From positions 80,048,001 to 80,112,000 of the forward strand of contig NC_134013.1 of NCBI RefSeq assembly GCF_040712315.1: a DNA stretch of 64,000 nucleotides, in the 5' to 3' direction. The DNA is from Castanea sativa. Taxonomy: Eukaryota; Streptophyta; Magnoliopsida; Fagales; Fagaceae. The position numbers were made by a program, and so were the translations under genes. The notes under the pieces were generated by a model that ran no database searches, was not told the DNA's origin, and was given only the letters and a program-made list of their open reading frames with translations. This document shows positions 1 to 11,330 of this stretch, piece by piece (position 1 is the stretch's first letter; each line of letters starts with the position of its first letter).

Positions 1-424
1 GTACCCCAACCAATTACAATAAAAGAGTGCAAGTTAACAATATACTATTTTAATATAGTATTTGAAATGTCTCGTATAATAGTGCTTGGTATTTGGTGTT
101 CTAAATACTATATTTACCATTTAGAACACCTAAGGCTACTACTCTAATACTGAGCTGATTGAGATTTTTTATTTTAAAATTTTGTTTTGTTCAGTTTTTG
201 AGTTGGGTAGCTGTTAGTTGGGCTAGGCTAATTAAAAGGAGGGATTTTAAGTTTTTGGAAGAGTGAGGCACAACTCTAGAAATAAATATATATATATGTA
301 TAATTGTTAAAAAAAAATCTTTTTTTTTTCTTTGGGCTAGGGGCCCCAAATTTTATTTTTTCCTTTTTTTTCTTTGGGCCAAGGGGGGCTTGGGCCCCAT
401 TGGCCCCCCATGGGTTCGTCCCTA
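1..424. other. AT-rich intergenic DNA with a small palindrome
   Basis: No gene is visible. Around 85-135 there is a palindromic stretch (GGTGTTCTAAAT near 98 and ATTTAGAACACC near 119) typical of a MITE core. From about 300 to 420 the sequence is C/G-tract rich (GGGGCCCC, GGCCCCCC) inside poly-T runs and resembles the ends of decayed elements seen again near 28.9 kb and 51.5 kb. Confidence 0.4.
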
Positions 425-2515
425 TTCTAACATTTAAACCTTAAATAATTACTAGCAAAACATGCTTTAAGCATAGCGGATTTTATAACTTTTTTTTTAG
501 AGACTGATTTTATAACTTAGATTGAATAGAATATGTGTTTTATAGAATATGCGTTATCTCATGATGTATTATCCTTTTCTTTAAATTAATGTAGTTAACT
601 TATTTTCCTGGAATAATTAAAAAAACACAAAAAAACCATTAAAAACTAACAAGGCTTTGGAGGGGGAGGGAGGAAATTTTCTATTAAAAAAAAAACACAA
701 AAGACAAACCATTAACAATTTTTTTTTGGTGGGGGAGGGGGAGAGAAAGAAAGCCATTAACAAATACTTATACTCCTTTATTTAAAAAATAAACATATTA
801 ACAATTAATAGTTAAACATATAGTAATACTTTCCAATTAATAGTAAAACATGTAGCAATACTTTCCATAAACATTTTTTTTATTTATAGTTTTTTAAGTC
901 TGATTTGTGGTATGGATATTCTAATAAAGAGAGTGGATGATGATTGATGACACTCCCAAATCCCAATCTCATTAATTGTTGACCTTTCTCTTTGTCCACC
1001 ACCGATCCTTGAACCCAGGATCTCTAGGCTGCATGGATGGGTCAATCACTCAATCCATAATACAATCCAAATAGTTCGAAACGCACACACGCAAAGTTAA
1101 AAGGATTCGTTGTCTGAATAGGATTCGGATAACGTCATTGACTTATTCATCCCTCCCCCAAAAGAAAGGCTAAATCCAAGAAGTAAATAAAAATAATTAC
1201 ATGTGACTCATGATAAATCCTAAATTCAGCTAGAAAATATAAATAATTACATCACTTTACTTAGCAAAAAAAAAAACACACACACACACGCCTATTTGGG
1301 AAAATCAGAATTGTGTCAAATTTCAATCATTACCTTCTCATAATGATTCTCAAAAAAATTTATCTTCTCAAAAAACAAAAATTCATTCATTATCTCCGTT
1401 TTAACCTCAACTAATTATCTTCAAAAAAAGAAAAAAAAAAAAAAGAAACCTCATCTAATTAAATGACAAACGTATGGTCTAAGTGAGGAGATAGAGCCAA
1501 CTTTTTTAGCTAGAGATAGAGCCAACTATTGGACTATTATGTGCCACTAATTATATAAGCTACGTTTACATAAAACTTCATAATTTTTACCACAATTGTC
1601 TTTCATGACAAACTATGATTAATTATATGTCATTTTCATATGAACCTACTACTTTTATTTACCACTCATAGTCTGTCACATGGATAATTGTGACCAAAAT
1701 TATGCTTTGTTTCATGGTCTTAAAATTTTTGCTAATTATATAACCCTCATGCCGATTGGTGGCAATGGGATGTTGCATTTCTGAGTTTCTAGAAGGCTCA
1801 CTTTTTGAAAAACCTCGGTTCAAAAAAGAAAAAGAAAAAAGTTGTGTGTCATTTTCCATATTTGTTATAGTTTCCACTTTCCACAAGTTGAAAGTTGTTG
1901 CAAAATAAAAGATGAAAGTGAAATCCATGTAAATCTAAGCAAAAATACTATGGAAAGGGAAATCCATCCGTATATTGGATGCTTACTGTTTGTTTTATCC
2001 TGCAAGGATGTAAAATTATTCGCATAATAGAGATTAGTGAATATTCTCGATTTAAGAAAGTGAAATCCTTTTTATGTTAACTACACCCTTTTTTTTTTTT
2101 TATATATATATAATCAAGCAATTACTATTGCAACACAATAAAAAAACAAACAAACAAACATCCACCAGACAGCGTGAAATACAACAGAAGTACACGCCCA
2201 GAGAGCACCAAAGCAAAGAGAAATAAGCTTAGGTTGAGAGTATATTTAATTACTTTTTCTTACCAAATTTCCATTTTACTATAATAAATCTCACTTTACC
2301 ATCTTTCGCAAAGAAGAGGATCCAACTTGGATATAATAATAATAAGAAAAAATTAAATAAAAGAAGGTGAATTACACTCAGCCACCCAATTCAGATTTTT
2401 TTTTTTAAAACTGAAAGTACGACCTTTTCGCAATTTAAAAAACTTATGATGAATTTAATAGAAGAAGGTGAATTATACAAACCTTCCTTGAAATTTGAGA
2501 TAATGACACTTTACC
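425..2515 (+). repeat. Dispersed duplication, left copy
   Basis: This noncoding block aligns by eye with about 50610-53945: same order of landmarks, for example the AAACCTTAAATAAT start, the TTGACCTTTCTC/ACCGATCCTTGAACC segment (about 980 and 52313), the CAAACGTATGGT segment (1468 and 52828), the CTTACTGTTTGTTTTATCC segment (1981 and 53358) and the GAGATAATGA segment (about 2498 and 53928). No protein-coding content is seen. The right copy lies 3 kb upstream of the STP gene, so this may be a remnant of a larger duplication that once included neighbouring gene DNA. The two copies differ by several insertions. Confidence 0.8.
1565..1735. mobile_element. Degenerate MITE (left duplicated copy)
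   Basis: Contains ACCACAATTGTC and TCATAGTCTGTCACATGGA arms in inverted arrangement. The same arms occur in the better preserved MITE at 27087-27252 and in the right duplicated copy near 52935-53095, so the insertion predates the duplication. Confidence 0.45.
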
Positions 2516-2521
2516 TCAAGG

Positions 2522-3030
2522 GAGTCAATCTCGTACCGGATACTGTACCGGTTTGACCAGTGGAACGATATATTTCGGCTCCATTTAATACCGGTATACC
2601 GTTTCGGGTTTACCATTATTTTATATGTGTGTGTGTCTGTGTATTATAATAAATATAAAAATTTACCATAAAACATTATCTAAATTCATAACAAATTATT
2701 CATAGTTTCAGACTTTAGCATCAATTAAAAGAATAAAACGCAATATAAAAAATAGAAAGCTTAATTGTTCATTGCATAGTAAGAAAACGAATAATACTAA
2801 TAAGTTAATACAAGTAAGTTACTATTCTGTCCTTACAAAAATTCAAAAATTACAAAACTAAAAAAACATTATTTTTTCTATACTAGTCGGTACTCGATAC
2901 TAGTCAGTAATGCCTGAAATCAGCCGGTATAGTCGGTACGACTAGTATTTAAACCAATACGAAACGTTGGTGTTTCGATACCAGTATGGTACATATCGGC
3001 CGGTACCGGTACGGTATTGACGACCTTGCT
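2522..3030. mobile_element. GTACCGG-rich inverted-repeat insertion
   Basis: The ends are inverted repeats of each other: GTCAATCTCGTACCGG on the left, and the complement of the right end reads GTCAATACCGTACCGG. Many CGGTAC/GTACCG words lie near both ends. The homologous right copy (near 53945) has no such sequence, so it inserted after the duplication. A candidate 9-bp flanking duplication is ACCTCAAGG/ACCTTAAGG, but the right one sits a few bases outside the inverted repeat, so I am not sure of it. No ORF; non-autonomous DNA transposon is the likely class. Confidence 0.6.
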
Positions 3031-3106
3031 TCACCCACCTTAAGGAAAATGACACCCATCCCTTGAAGTTTGAGAGAATCAATAAATTCGTTATTTTCCT
3101 TTATGG

Positions 3107-3260
3107 GTTCGTTTGTATAGGCGGTTTTAAAATGTGCATTTTTAAAAAACAGCATTTTTAAAACGTGCATTTTGAAAACATAGTTTTTAAAACCACTAAT
3201 AAACATGCGTTTTTAAAACATCCGTTTGCAATTTCTTGACTTCAAAAAAATGTATTAAGC
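3107..3260. repeat. Hairpin-prone T-rich stretch
   Basis: Alternating TTTTAAAA and AAAACGTGCATTTT words form overlapping inverted repeats (GTGCATTTTTAAAA, AAAACGTGCATTTT, GCGTTTTTAAAACAT). The homology to the right duplicated copy stops at about 3107, so a new element begins here. No gene. Confidence 0.35.
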
Positions 3261-3414
3261 ACAAGTTCTCCATCTTACTTCCATAACCCAACTTGTAATT
3301 GCAATTATCTTCTACTAGTTGCAAACACATGCGATGTATGGGAAAAAAATAATTATTTTGTAATTGTAATTCTATTATAATGTATAATTTGTTTTCCCTA
3401 AAAATTAAACAATG

Positions 3415-5425
3415 GCTATTCGATCCAATTAGGTTTACTTCAGTCCACTTTGGTTTCATTCGGTCCAATTTGGTCCACTTGGTCAATTTCGGTCCATTTT
3501 GGACAAATTGGGATTTAAATTGATTCTTTTATAGGTTGCCTTTTCAAGTTTAGCTCAAAATTTTATTTATTGTCCTTAAATTTTGGGTTGAAAAGTATGA
3601 GATTTTATTATATCTGGGCTAAACTCTTTAGCTTTGAATTAAAAAATAAAAACAAAATAAACATTAGAAATTAGAAATATAAGCCCTAAAAATGCAATAA
3701 AAATGATAAATATTCAAAATTATTATTCGGTCCACATCGGTCCTATACGGTCCACATTGGTCCATTCTGCCCACTTTGGTTCTATTCCGTCCACATTGGT
3801 CCTATTCAGTCCAATTTGTCCACTTGGTCCTATTTAGTTGATATTGGTCTTATTTAGTCCACTATGGTCCTATTTGTTCCTACTCGGTCCACATTGGTCC
3901 ACTCTGTCCTATTCAATTCACTTTGGTCCTATTCGGTCCTCCTTGTTCCCATTCAGTCCTATTTTGTCCATTCGGTCCACTTTGTTCCATTTGGTCCATT
4001 TGTGTTCACTTCAGTCCATTTAGACCACTTCAATTCACTTTGGTTCACTTCAGTCCATTTTTGTGCACTTGCATATAGAGAAAAGACATGTTTAGGTTGA
4101 GATCCTATTCTAAATCCAAACTTATATATGTATGTGTATATATATATGTGTGTGTGTGTGTGTGTATCTCAAACTCGTAATAACTAAAATTTTAAGCATA
4201 GCATTTATTGTTGCTACACTTTTGTTAAGCCACAATATTATAGCATTTCAGTCCACTTTGGTCCGACTAAATTTATGTGAATGTCTTTCTAAATATTAAG
4301 GTTATGAATATACAAATCTAATAGTTATGGAAGTTACTCATTTATTTTAACATCATTACTTTTAAATAAATTGCATGAGGTTAATTATACATTTAAGTAA
4401 AAATAAATAAAATAAATAAATAAACAAATGTGTGTGTGCGTGTGTGTACTGGACTGAATTGACTTATGAACCAAATTGGATCGAATAGACTTAACTGTAC
4501 CAAATTGGACCAAATAGGTTGAAATGGACTGTATGGACCAGATTAGACCAAACAGAACTGCATTGGCCAAAGTAGACCGATGGACCGACTTGAATTGAAG
4601 GGACCGAATAGACCTAACTGGACGGAATTGGCCAAGTGGACCGTATGGACCAAAATGGACCGAATAGATCTAACTGGACCGGATTGGCCAAATTGGACTG
4701 TATAGACCTAGATGGACCGAAATGGAACAAATAGACCTAAGTGGACCATACGGACCGAATTGGACTGAGTAGACCTAACTGGACCATATGGACCGAATTG
4801 GTCAAATTAGACCGAATAGACCTAGGTGGACCGTATGGACTAAATTGGACCAAATATGTCGAAGTGGATAGAATGGACCGAATAGGACTGAATTGACCAA
4901 AGTAGACCGAATTGACCAAATTGACCAAAGTAGAGCAAATTGGACCGACTAGTACTAATTGGACTGAATTAGCCAAGTGGACCATATGGAGCAAATTGGA
5001 CGTAATAGACCTAATTAAACCGAATTGGCCAAATTGGACTGGATAGACCTAAGTGAACCGAATAGACCATATTAAATCGAATAGACCTAAAATAGACGAA
5101 ATGGACCAAATTGACCAAAGTGGACCGTATGGACCAAATTGGACCTAATAGACCAAACTGGACCGAATAGACCTAAGTTAATCATATGGACCAAATGGAC
5201 CGAATCAGACCAAAGTGAGCAAAGTAGATCGAATGGGATTGAATGGACCGATAGACCGAATTGGACTGAATTGACCAAAGTAGACCAAATGGACCTTTTT
5301 TTTTTTAGAATCAAACCTAATTGAATTGAAATGGACTGAAGTAGACCGAATTGAACCAAAATTGACCAAAGTGGATTGAAGTAGAATGAATTGAACCGAA
5401 TTGATGAAGTGGACTGAATGCCAAT
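3415..5425. repeat. Strand-switching GGTCCA/TGGACC minisatellite
   Basis: From about 3415 to 4060 the plus strand repeats degenerate words such as TTCGGTCCACTTTGGTCC every 10-20 bases. From about 4445 to 5420 the plus strand carries the reverse complement (GACCGAATTGGACCAAAG type). The centre holds TG and CA microsatellites and unique DNA. The two arms therefore form a roughly 2 kb interrupted inverted repeat. Open frames of 60-100 codons here are products of the repeat and are not genes. Confidence 0.85.
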
Positions 5426-5532
5426 CTGTTATTAGCATAGCCAAAATTCTGTTTTGATATAAATTCAAATTCTTACTTCTAAAATAATCAATTATTAACT
5501 CAAACAAAAATTAATCCAAAACTATAAGAGAG

Positions 5533-5646
5533 GAAAATATGCTACTTGTAATGGGAAACAAAAAAATACAACACCAAAACCTATAAACCCAAAATAGAGT
5601 TTTAAAAATCACAATGATTCATCAATAAAGAAAAGCTGTAAGAAAG
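5533..5646 (+). repeat. Old repeat family A, copy 1, left part
   Basis: The segment with CCCAAAATAGAGTT and CAATGATTCATCAA matches about 27388-27470 of copy 2. It continues after the Copia element at 12272, so that element split this repeat. Confidence 0.6.
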
Positions 5647-6640
5647 TGTTAAGAACATATTTTATGTAATTGGCTAATCATTTGACAAAATGTACTTTAC
5701 TTGTAATTGGGTAGATCTAGGATGAGTTTAGTACTTCAAGAAACATGTTGTTCAAGCCAAGTATGTATTACAGCCATGAAGATTGGAGAAAGAAACAAGT
5801 AAAGAAAAGCTGTTCATTAAAGCTCAACAAAAACTTGACAGAAACAGTATCTATCAAGACTTAATGAAGAAAGCTCAACAGAAGCTTGATAGAAGCTGAA
5901 TCTGTCGAGATCTACGAAACTAGAATTTCTAAATCTGATTTACAACTCATGCTGACATGTACGTGTAGGATTTCTTTTCTCACAACCCTGGACATATATA
6001 AAGATTATTTTAAAGGTTGTCATACATGGAGAACACATGTAAAAAGTGACCTAGTGCCTTATTCTCTCTGAAAGAAGCTACTGCATCTTTGCACCTTAGG
6101 GTTTTGTAACCAAGTACTTCTTGATCTTCATTATTGATGAAGTGAAGAACTTTGCAGCCAACAACATTTTCAAGTTGCTGGAGTTAGTCATGCACTGAGA
6201 GTCGTGCATCATTGGTTAGTCACGTACTAGGAGTTGTGCATCATTAGTTAGTCACGTATTGGGATCCGTGCAAAAGGATGGCGTTTATATATTGAAAAGT
6301 TTAGAGATTCTTAAGCGGTAGAAGGTTTCTACTGTAAGTTCATCTACAAGGATTGTAGAGTCTAGGGACAAAGGTTTTGCACTAGATCTGAAACTTCTCT
6401 TTATTATAGTGGATTGGTTTTCGGGAAGGTTTCTCCCTAAGTTTTTTACTATGAAACTAGTTTATTTCATTAGATTTCCTTGGTCATCATATCTTGTGTT
6501 ATTTACTATTTTGTTGTACATGATATTGACATGATATTGATATTAGTTTGTTTTAACAATGTTTATTTATAATAAATTTAATTAACAACTTGAGTTTAAA
6601 ACTTGTTAATTCTATCAATCGGGGTCTCCATTTCCCAAAA
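5647..6640 (+). repeat. 5' LTR of element 1
   Basis: It is 994 bp against 941 bp for the 3' LTR, and the two are visibly diverged with several indels. One indel is an extra repeat of the TTAGTCACGTA(C/T)T(A/G)GGA unit near 6185-6262. The terminal CA has become AA at 6639-6640. Confidence 0.85.
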
Positions 6641-6642
6641 AG

Positions 6643-6654
6643 TGGTTTCAGAGG
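6643..6654 (+). promoter_or_regulatory. Primer binding site (initiator-Met tRNA type)
   Basis: TGGTTTCAGAGG, two bases after the LTR, matches the plant iMet primer site TGGTATCAGAGC except for one internal and one final base. It fixes the end of the 5' LTR and the orientation of the element. Confidence 0.75.
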
Positions 6655-6659
6655 TTGAT

Positions 6660-7372
6660 CATACTGAAAATTGTCAGTGAGCTACACGGCCTTCACGTGC
6701 TCCAAACAAGACCTGCACACCATAAAGGAAAGAAAAAGAACCTACGAAGAGTATCGGTGTGGTACCGGCCGAATTCCTTTCGCCGGTCAAGTTAGAGAAA
6801 TTCTCACAAGTCTAAAGTGCCAAAGCTGGGGGGAATTATGTGTACCTTATTAGTTTGTGAGGGTTTTGAGATTTTTATAGTAGTGTAGAGTTGACATCCA
6901 TTCCTTGGCGGAGAAGATCTTTCTTTTCGAGGAAGATCCTCATTAAGGCGCGTACTTTGCGGGGTCCTTTTCTTATAGGAATCCTTTTAATCAAGGTTAA
7001 TCGTGGGGTACAAGATATTTCTTTATACACACAGTCGTGGGGACCAAGAAAGGCCATGCTGGACCCATCACAAGTTTCTCCTTCACTGCCAGCTTTATGT
7101 CGTCTTTGGTGTTTAGGTTGTTTCGCACAGATGTTGTCAGGCAATAGATGGAGCCATCGGCTTGTGGTACAGTCAGCTTCCCCTTTGCGTAATGTAAGGA
7201 TGAAGTTGATGGGTAGTGTCGTCAGCTTCTTATCAAGCCATCGACTGCCCCCCTGTATCCAAGCTGACGAGTTCATCAGCCTCATGTGTAGACGGGTTCA
7301 AATAGATTGGAATCACCCTTATCAGAGCAGGTACACTCTGATTGGATTAATTTCCTGAGTGTGATCCTTGAC
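6660..7372. other. GC-richer block between primer site and gag
   Basis: About 700 bases, distinctly richer in G+C than the flanks, lie where a SIRE-like element normally has a short leader. Overlapping open frames exist on both strands (6891-7358 plus, 6875-7285 minus), but neither resembles a known protein. It may be a secondary insertion, perhaps part of another LTR, or simply the leader. I found no clear target duplication. Confidence 0.35.
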
Positions 7373-7382
7373 CCTCGTTGTC

Positions 7383-9196
7383 ATGGATCATGGACAATCT
7401 CTTTTTCTTCCTTAATTTGATGGCATTAATTATTGGAAAGTTCATATGAAAGTTTTTTTGCAGGCTCTAGGTGAAAAAGTATGGCAAGTTGTTGAAATTG
7501 GCTGGAATAAACCAAAGGAAGTGCCAATAGATTAGGATGAAGCAGCAATCAAAGAGGAAAATTTCAACAGTTGGGCCTTAATTGCTTTGTTTTATGGGGT
7601 GATCAATGAGGAATTCAAGAAAATATTATCCACAGAAGTTGCCAAGGAAGCATAGACCATTCTTAAGACCACCTATAAAGGTACCAAGGCAGTAAAGACT
7701 GTGAAGCTTCAAAGACTCACTAGTAGTTTTGAAGAAATAGGGATGGAGAAGGATGGGACCTTTGATGAGTTCTATGCTAAACTCAAGGATATTGTGAATT
7801 CTGCCTTCAACCTTGGAGAATCTATATTAGAATCCAAAATTGTTAAGAAAATACTTAGGTCTTTACCTGAAAGATTCCATGCCAAGATCACTGTCATTGA
7901 AGAAATGAAGAACATTGATCAAATTCCTTTGACTGAGCTTGTAGGGAACCTTCAAACCTATGAGATGGGATTAGGTTTAATGGGAAAAGGTGGAAAGAGT
8001 AGAAAATTGGCTCTTAAGCGTATAGAGAAAGAGATTGATGACTTTGAAGATGAAGATGAAGATGAAGATGATGATAAGGATGAGGATCTAACCTTCATAG
8101 CTAATGAGATTATCAAGTTTTTTCAATATAGGAAAAAGGATAAGGACAAACATCCTAGGAAATCTAAATCCTCTAGAAAGGGCAAGAATGAGAAACCCCT
8201 CATCCAATGCCAAGAGTGCAAAGGTATTGATTATATAAGAATAGAGTGCCTAAACTATCTTATGAAGGAAAAGACCAAGAAGTCAAAAAATAAAGGGTTG
8301 GTTGCCACCTAGAGTGATACTAAGAATGACTCTTCTGATGAATATGTTGATGAATGTGGTCACTTTACGGCTTTTGCTGCCATAATCGATAAGGTGATTG
8401 TGGAGAGTGCTAGTGACAATGAGGATTCTTTTGATGATGTACCCAAGAAGTTGACCCTTCAAGAAGCCTATGATAAGCTATGCAATGAATTTATAAAATC
8501 TAAATAGACTTCTCATCTTTGTAGAAAAGAGCTTAACAAGGTAAAAATTGAAAAAGCTAAACTGTTAGTCGAACTAGATGAGACTACAAAGTTAGTTAAG
8601 ACTCTTGTTGTGGAGAACACCTCGTTAGAAGAGAAGGTTAAGAATCTCAAGGTTGAGCTTAGTCAATCTAGAACTCAAATGGAGATGATGTCTAGTGCAT
8701 AGCTTGATGAGGTATTGAGTGCTCAAAAGCCTAATTTTGATAAGACTGGCTTAGGATATGCTGTTTCCTCTGGCCCCTCCTCTTCCATAGCTTCTGAATC
8801 AAAGATTTTCTTTGTGCCCCAATTTGAGAAAGGTGATAAAGGTATGAAATCCATAACTGATTTGTCTAATTTTAAATCATTTGTTAGACTTCACTCTAGG
8901 AAGTCTAGTAGTCCTAAAATTGCTCATGTTTGTCACTATTGTAGTGTTTCTGAACACATTCGTCCTAATTGCTTTAAGTTGTATCCTCAAAAGTAAGTGT
9001 ACAAATGGTCACATGTTTCCTTTCAAGGAAATACACCTTTGTTTGGAGAGTTATTAAAAGTTTTAAACTTTTTAACTCAATTTAAGGAGAATTTTAATTC
9101 TTCTATGTCCTTAGTAGACATACTAGGACACGTGCCTTTTCATCTTCATGGCCAAAGACTTGTGCTATGTGGGTGAGAAAAGAGCCTAAGACTTAA
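7383..9196 (+). pseudogene. Copia SIRE-type gag, decayed by nonsense codons
   Basis: One frame from ATG 7383 to 8996 reads as a Copia gag. The N-terminus has the FDGxNYxxWKxxMKxFLQALGEKVW pattern, followed by the UBN2-type core (GTFDEFYAKLKDIVNSAFNLGE, around 7759-7830). An acidic Asp/Glu run lies near 8036-8085 and a Lys-rich basic region near 8127-8190. A first zinc knuckle (near 8208) has Tyr in place of His (CQECKGIDYIRIEC). Then come a coiled-coil stretch (8520-8690) and a second, canonical CCHC knuckle (CHYCSVSEHIRPNC, near 8930). The frame carries stops near 7413, 7533, 7653, 8310, 8505 and 8700, then 8994, yet almost no frameshift. After one shift near 9115 it ends in a KTCAMWVRKEPKT tail. 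The product would coat element RNA; this copy cannot make it. Confidence 0.8.
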
Positions 9197-10112
9197 TTGT
9201 CTTTTCTATCTGTCCTCTACTTTAATTCTTTCTATCTAAAGTAGGACTTTCTTCCTTGATTTCTTATCTTTTTTTGGAATTATGCTTTCATGCATCTGCA
9301 TCTTTCTTTCATGCTTTCATATTGTTTGTCTGTTTTTGTTTGGTTGTTTAGTTTTTTTTTTTTTCAAAATAATAAAAAAATTAGAAAAAAAAAATAGTGT
9401 GTTTGTGTATATTGGTACTTGTGTACCTTGGATGGCCATTGAAATAAAATTTTCTAAACTTTGTATCTCTTGTATTTTAGATGAGCATCTCAATGCATAA
9501 CTAAGCAAGTGAGTTTTGTGGCTCTTATTTGTGATGAGTACGATTAAGATGATCTTTTATAACTCATACTCATATCACTCTTTTTGACAAGAAGGACTAG
9601 AAAATTTTAAAAGAAAGACATAAATAACCATCTCACTACTAAAACATGCCAATCATGAATAACACTTGTGCTTTGGCATAACAAAATTGTGATGTTTTAG
9701 CTTACATAATTGAGTATTTCTTCTCTCTCTTATATGCTCCTGCATGATATATTCAAAAATAAAATATGCAAAGAAAAATCAAAAGCAAAAAGAATCAAAA
9801 TGCTTTTAAATATGATTGCAAGCGTGTTTCTAGGAGATGTAGGAGTTATAGGATGTATCTCGAAGGTGATAGTCCCCATCAAGCAGTTATGATTGTGTGT
9901 GAATGTATTTTATTTTCTCATATCTCAAATCATCATAATATGAGACACTTATGCACTCTTGCTATGTTTTCACACACAACACACATACTCTTTGCTACTC
10001 TTGATATATGTGCAAGTACAATGTGATTTGGCCATCATAAGGGATACATGTGTTAATATATGCTCACTAAACTATTGTAACTTGTTTTTGAAATATAAAA
10101 TTAGTTAAACTT

Positions 10113-10175
<63 letters not shown>

Positions 10176-10952
10176 TTTTGGATCTATGAATGCTTTGCAT
10201 TTTTGTTGAGAGATGTTTTAAGAGCTTAACATGTTGATTGGATCTTTAGTTGAGTTGCTTGCTTGTTGCATTCATCTTTATGTGTTTTTTTCCCTTTGAA
10301 AACACCTTTTCTTCAAGCTTGACAGCTTCTCGATAGATCCTCGACAAATTCTCTTCTATTGAGCCCTTCTTTCTTCTTTTCTCAACAGATCTTGACGGAA
10401 TCTCGATCCATCGAGGTTTCTGGGTTTCTTCTCAATAGATTCTCGACAACTTCTCGATCCATCGAGGAAATTTTTTGAGCTCTCTGTTTGCCCGATAGAT
10501 TCTTGACAGATCCTTGATCCATCGAGATTTTTGGGTTTTCTCTCCATAGCATCTCGACAACATCTTGACTTGTCGAGACCCTTTTTCATGCATTGTTTTT
10601 CACATGTTTTGTATCTTTCTATTATCTTGTCACCCATAGCATCTTGTTTCAATACATTCATGCATTTTTATGGATTTCTTTTGCCCCCTTGATCATCTTT
10701 GATCATCTTTATGTTTCTTGGGTAAAGTTCTATAGCTTCTTGTACCCTTTGTCAATCATGACAAAAATGGGGAGACAATGTGGTTTCTTTTTAAGATTCT
10801 ACATGTTAGGGAGAGAAATACATGCCTTTGTAAAGGAGAGTTGTGTTTCATCTTGTTAGGGGGAGTGTTTACCTCCTTGTTGTTTTAGGAGCTTCTTTTA
10901 GCTTCTTGTACACCGATCTTGTGACCATTTTTACATACATTGTGCTTATCTT

Positions 10953-11014
<62 letters not shown>

Positions 11015-11314
11015 ATGTATGTCTTCTTCACCTACCTCTACATGTGTTGTTTCTTTTCTCTCTTTATACACATGTTTCTTTATGTATGCAATCTTTATTT
11101 CTATTTCACACATGATGCCTTGATGAGTTTTTGTTTAAGTGTTTTAGAAAGACAGTTTGTGAAAGTCTACCATGCCATGAACTCTCTTCTTGCAAAGTTT
11201 TTCAAGAGTTTATGTAAGGTTTAGATTTATTTTGTAACTCAACAATTGATTATGAGTTTAGTGATTTAAGACTTCTCTCATGATTATTTGTTTTGTTGTA
11301 GTTTTGTCATGGAT
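9197..11314 (+). other. Noncoding interior of element 1
   Basis: No pol domain is found on either strand. The region holds a (TG)n run at about 10117-10173, the palindromic repeat at 10315-10580, a (TA)n run at about 10955-11010 and several purine tracts of the form TTAGGGAGAG/TTAGGGGGAG (10806, 10856). The 60-100 codon frames here arise from these repeats. Confidence 0.7.
10315..10580 (+). repeat. Tandem CTCGATCCATCGAG palindromes
   Basis: Imperfect tandem units of about 51-60 bp each carry the palindrome CTCGATCCATCGAG or a close variant, at about 10402, 10453, 10513 and 10564, with a further diverged unit near 10328. The linkers share TTTCTGGGTTT and CTCGACAACTT words. Related CGATCGATCGAG words occur in element 2. 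Confidence 0.75.
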
Positions 11315-11330
11315 TGCCAAAGGGAGAGAT
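11315..11330 (+). promoter_or_regulatory. Polypurine tract of element 1
   Basis: GCCAAAGGGAGAGAT directly precedes the TG of the 3' LTR, as expected for the plus-strand primer of Copia elements of this lineage. Confidence 0.8.

Noticed and set aside
3838..5507. Open frames of 60-100 codons on both strands (for example 3864-4100 plus, 5087-5359 minus)
   Set aside because: They translate the GGTCCA/TGGACC minisatellite; short repeats without stops in all frames explain them, and no family resemblance is seen.
6875..7358. Overlapping 136- and 155-codon frames on opposite strands
   Set aside because: They lie in the GC-richer leader block of a dead Copia element, overlap each other almost entirely and resemble no known protein.
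10356..10661. 101-codon minus-strand frame with repeated NLDGSR peptides
   Set aside because: The peptide repeat is the translated CTCGATCCATCGAG minisatellite.
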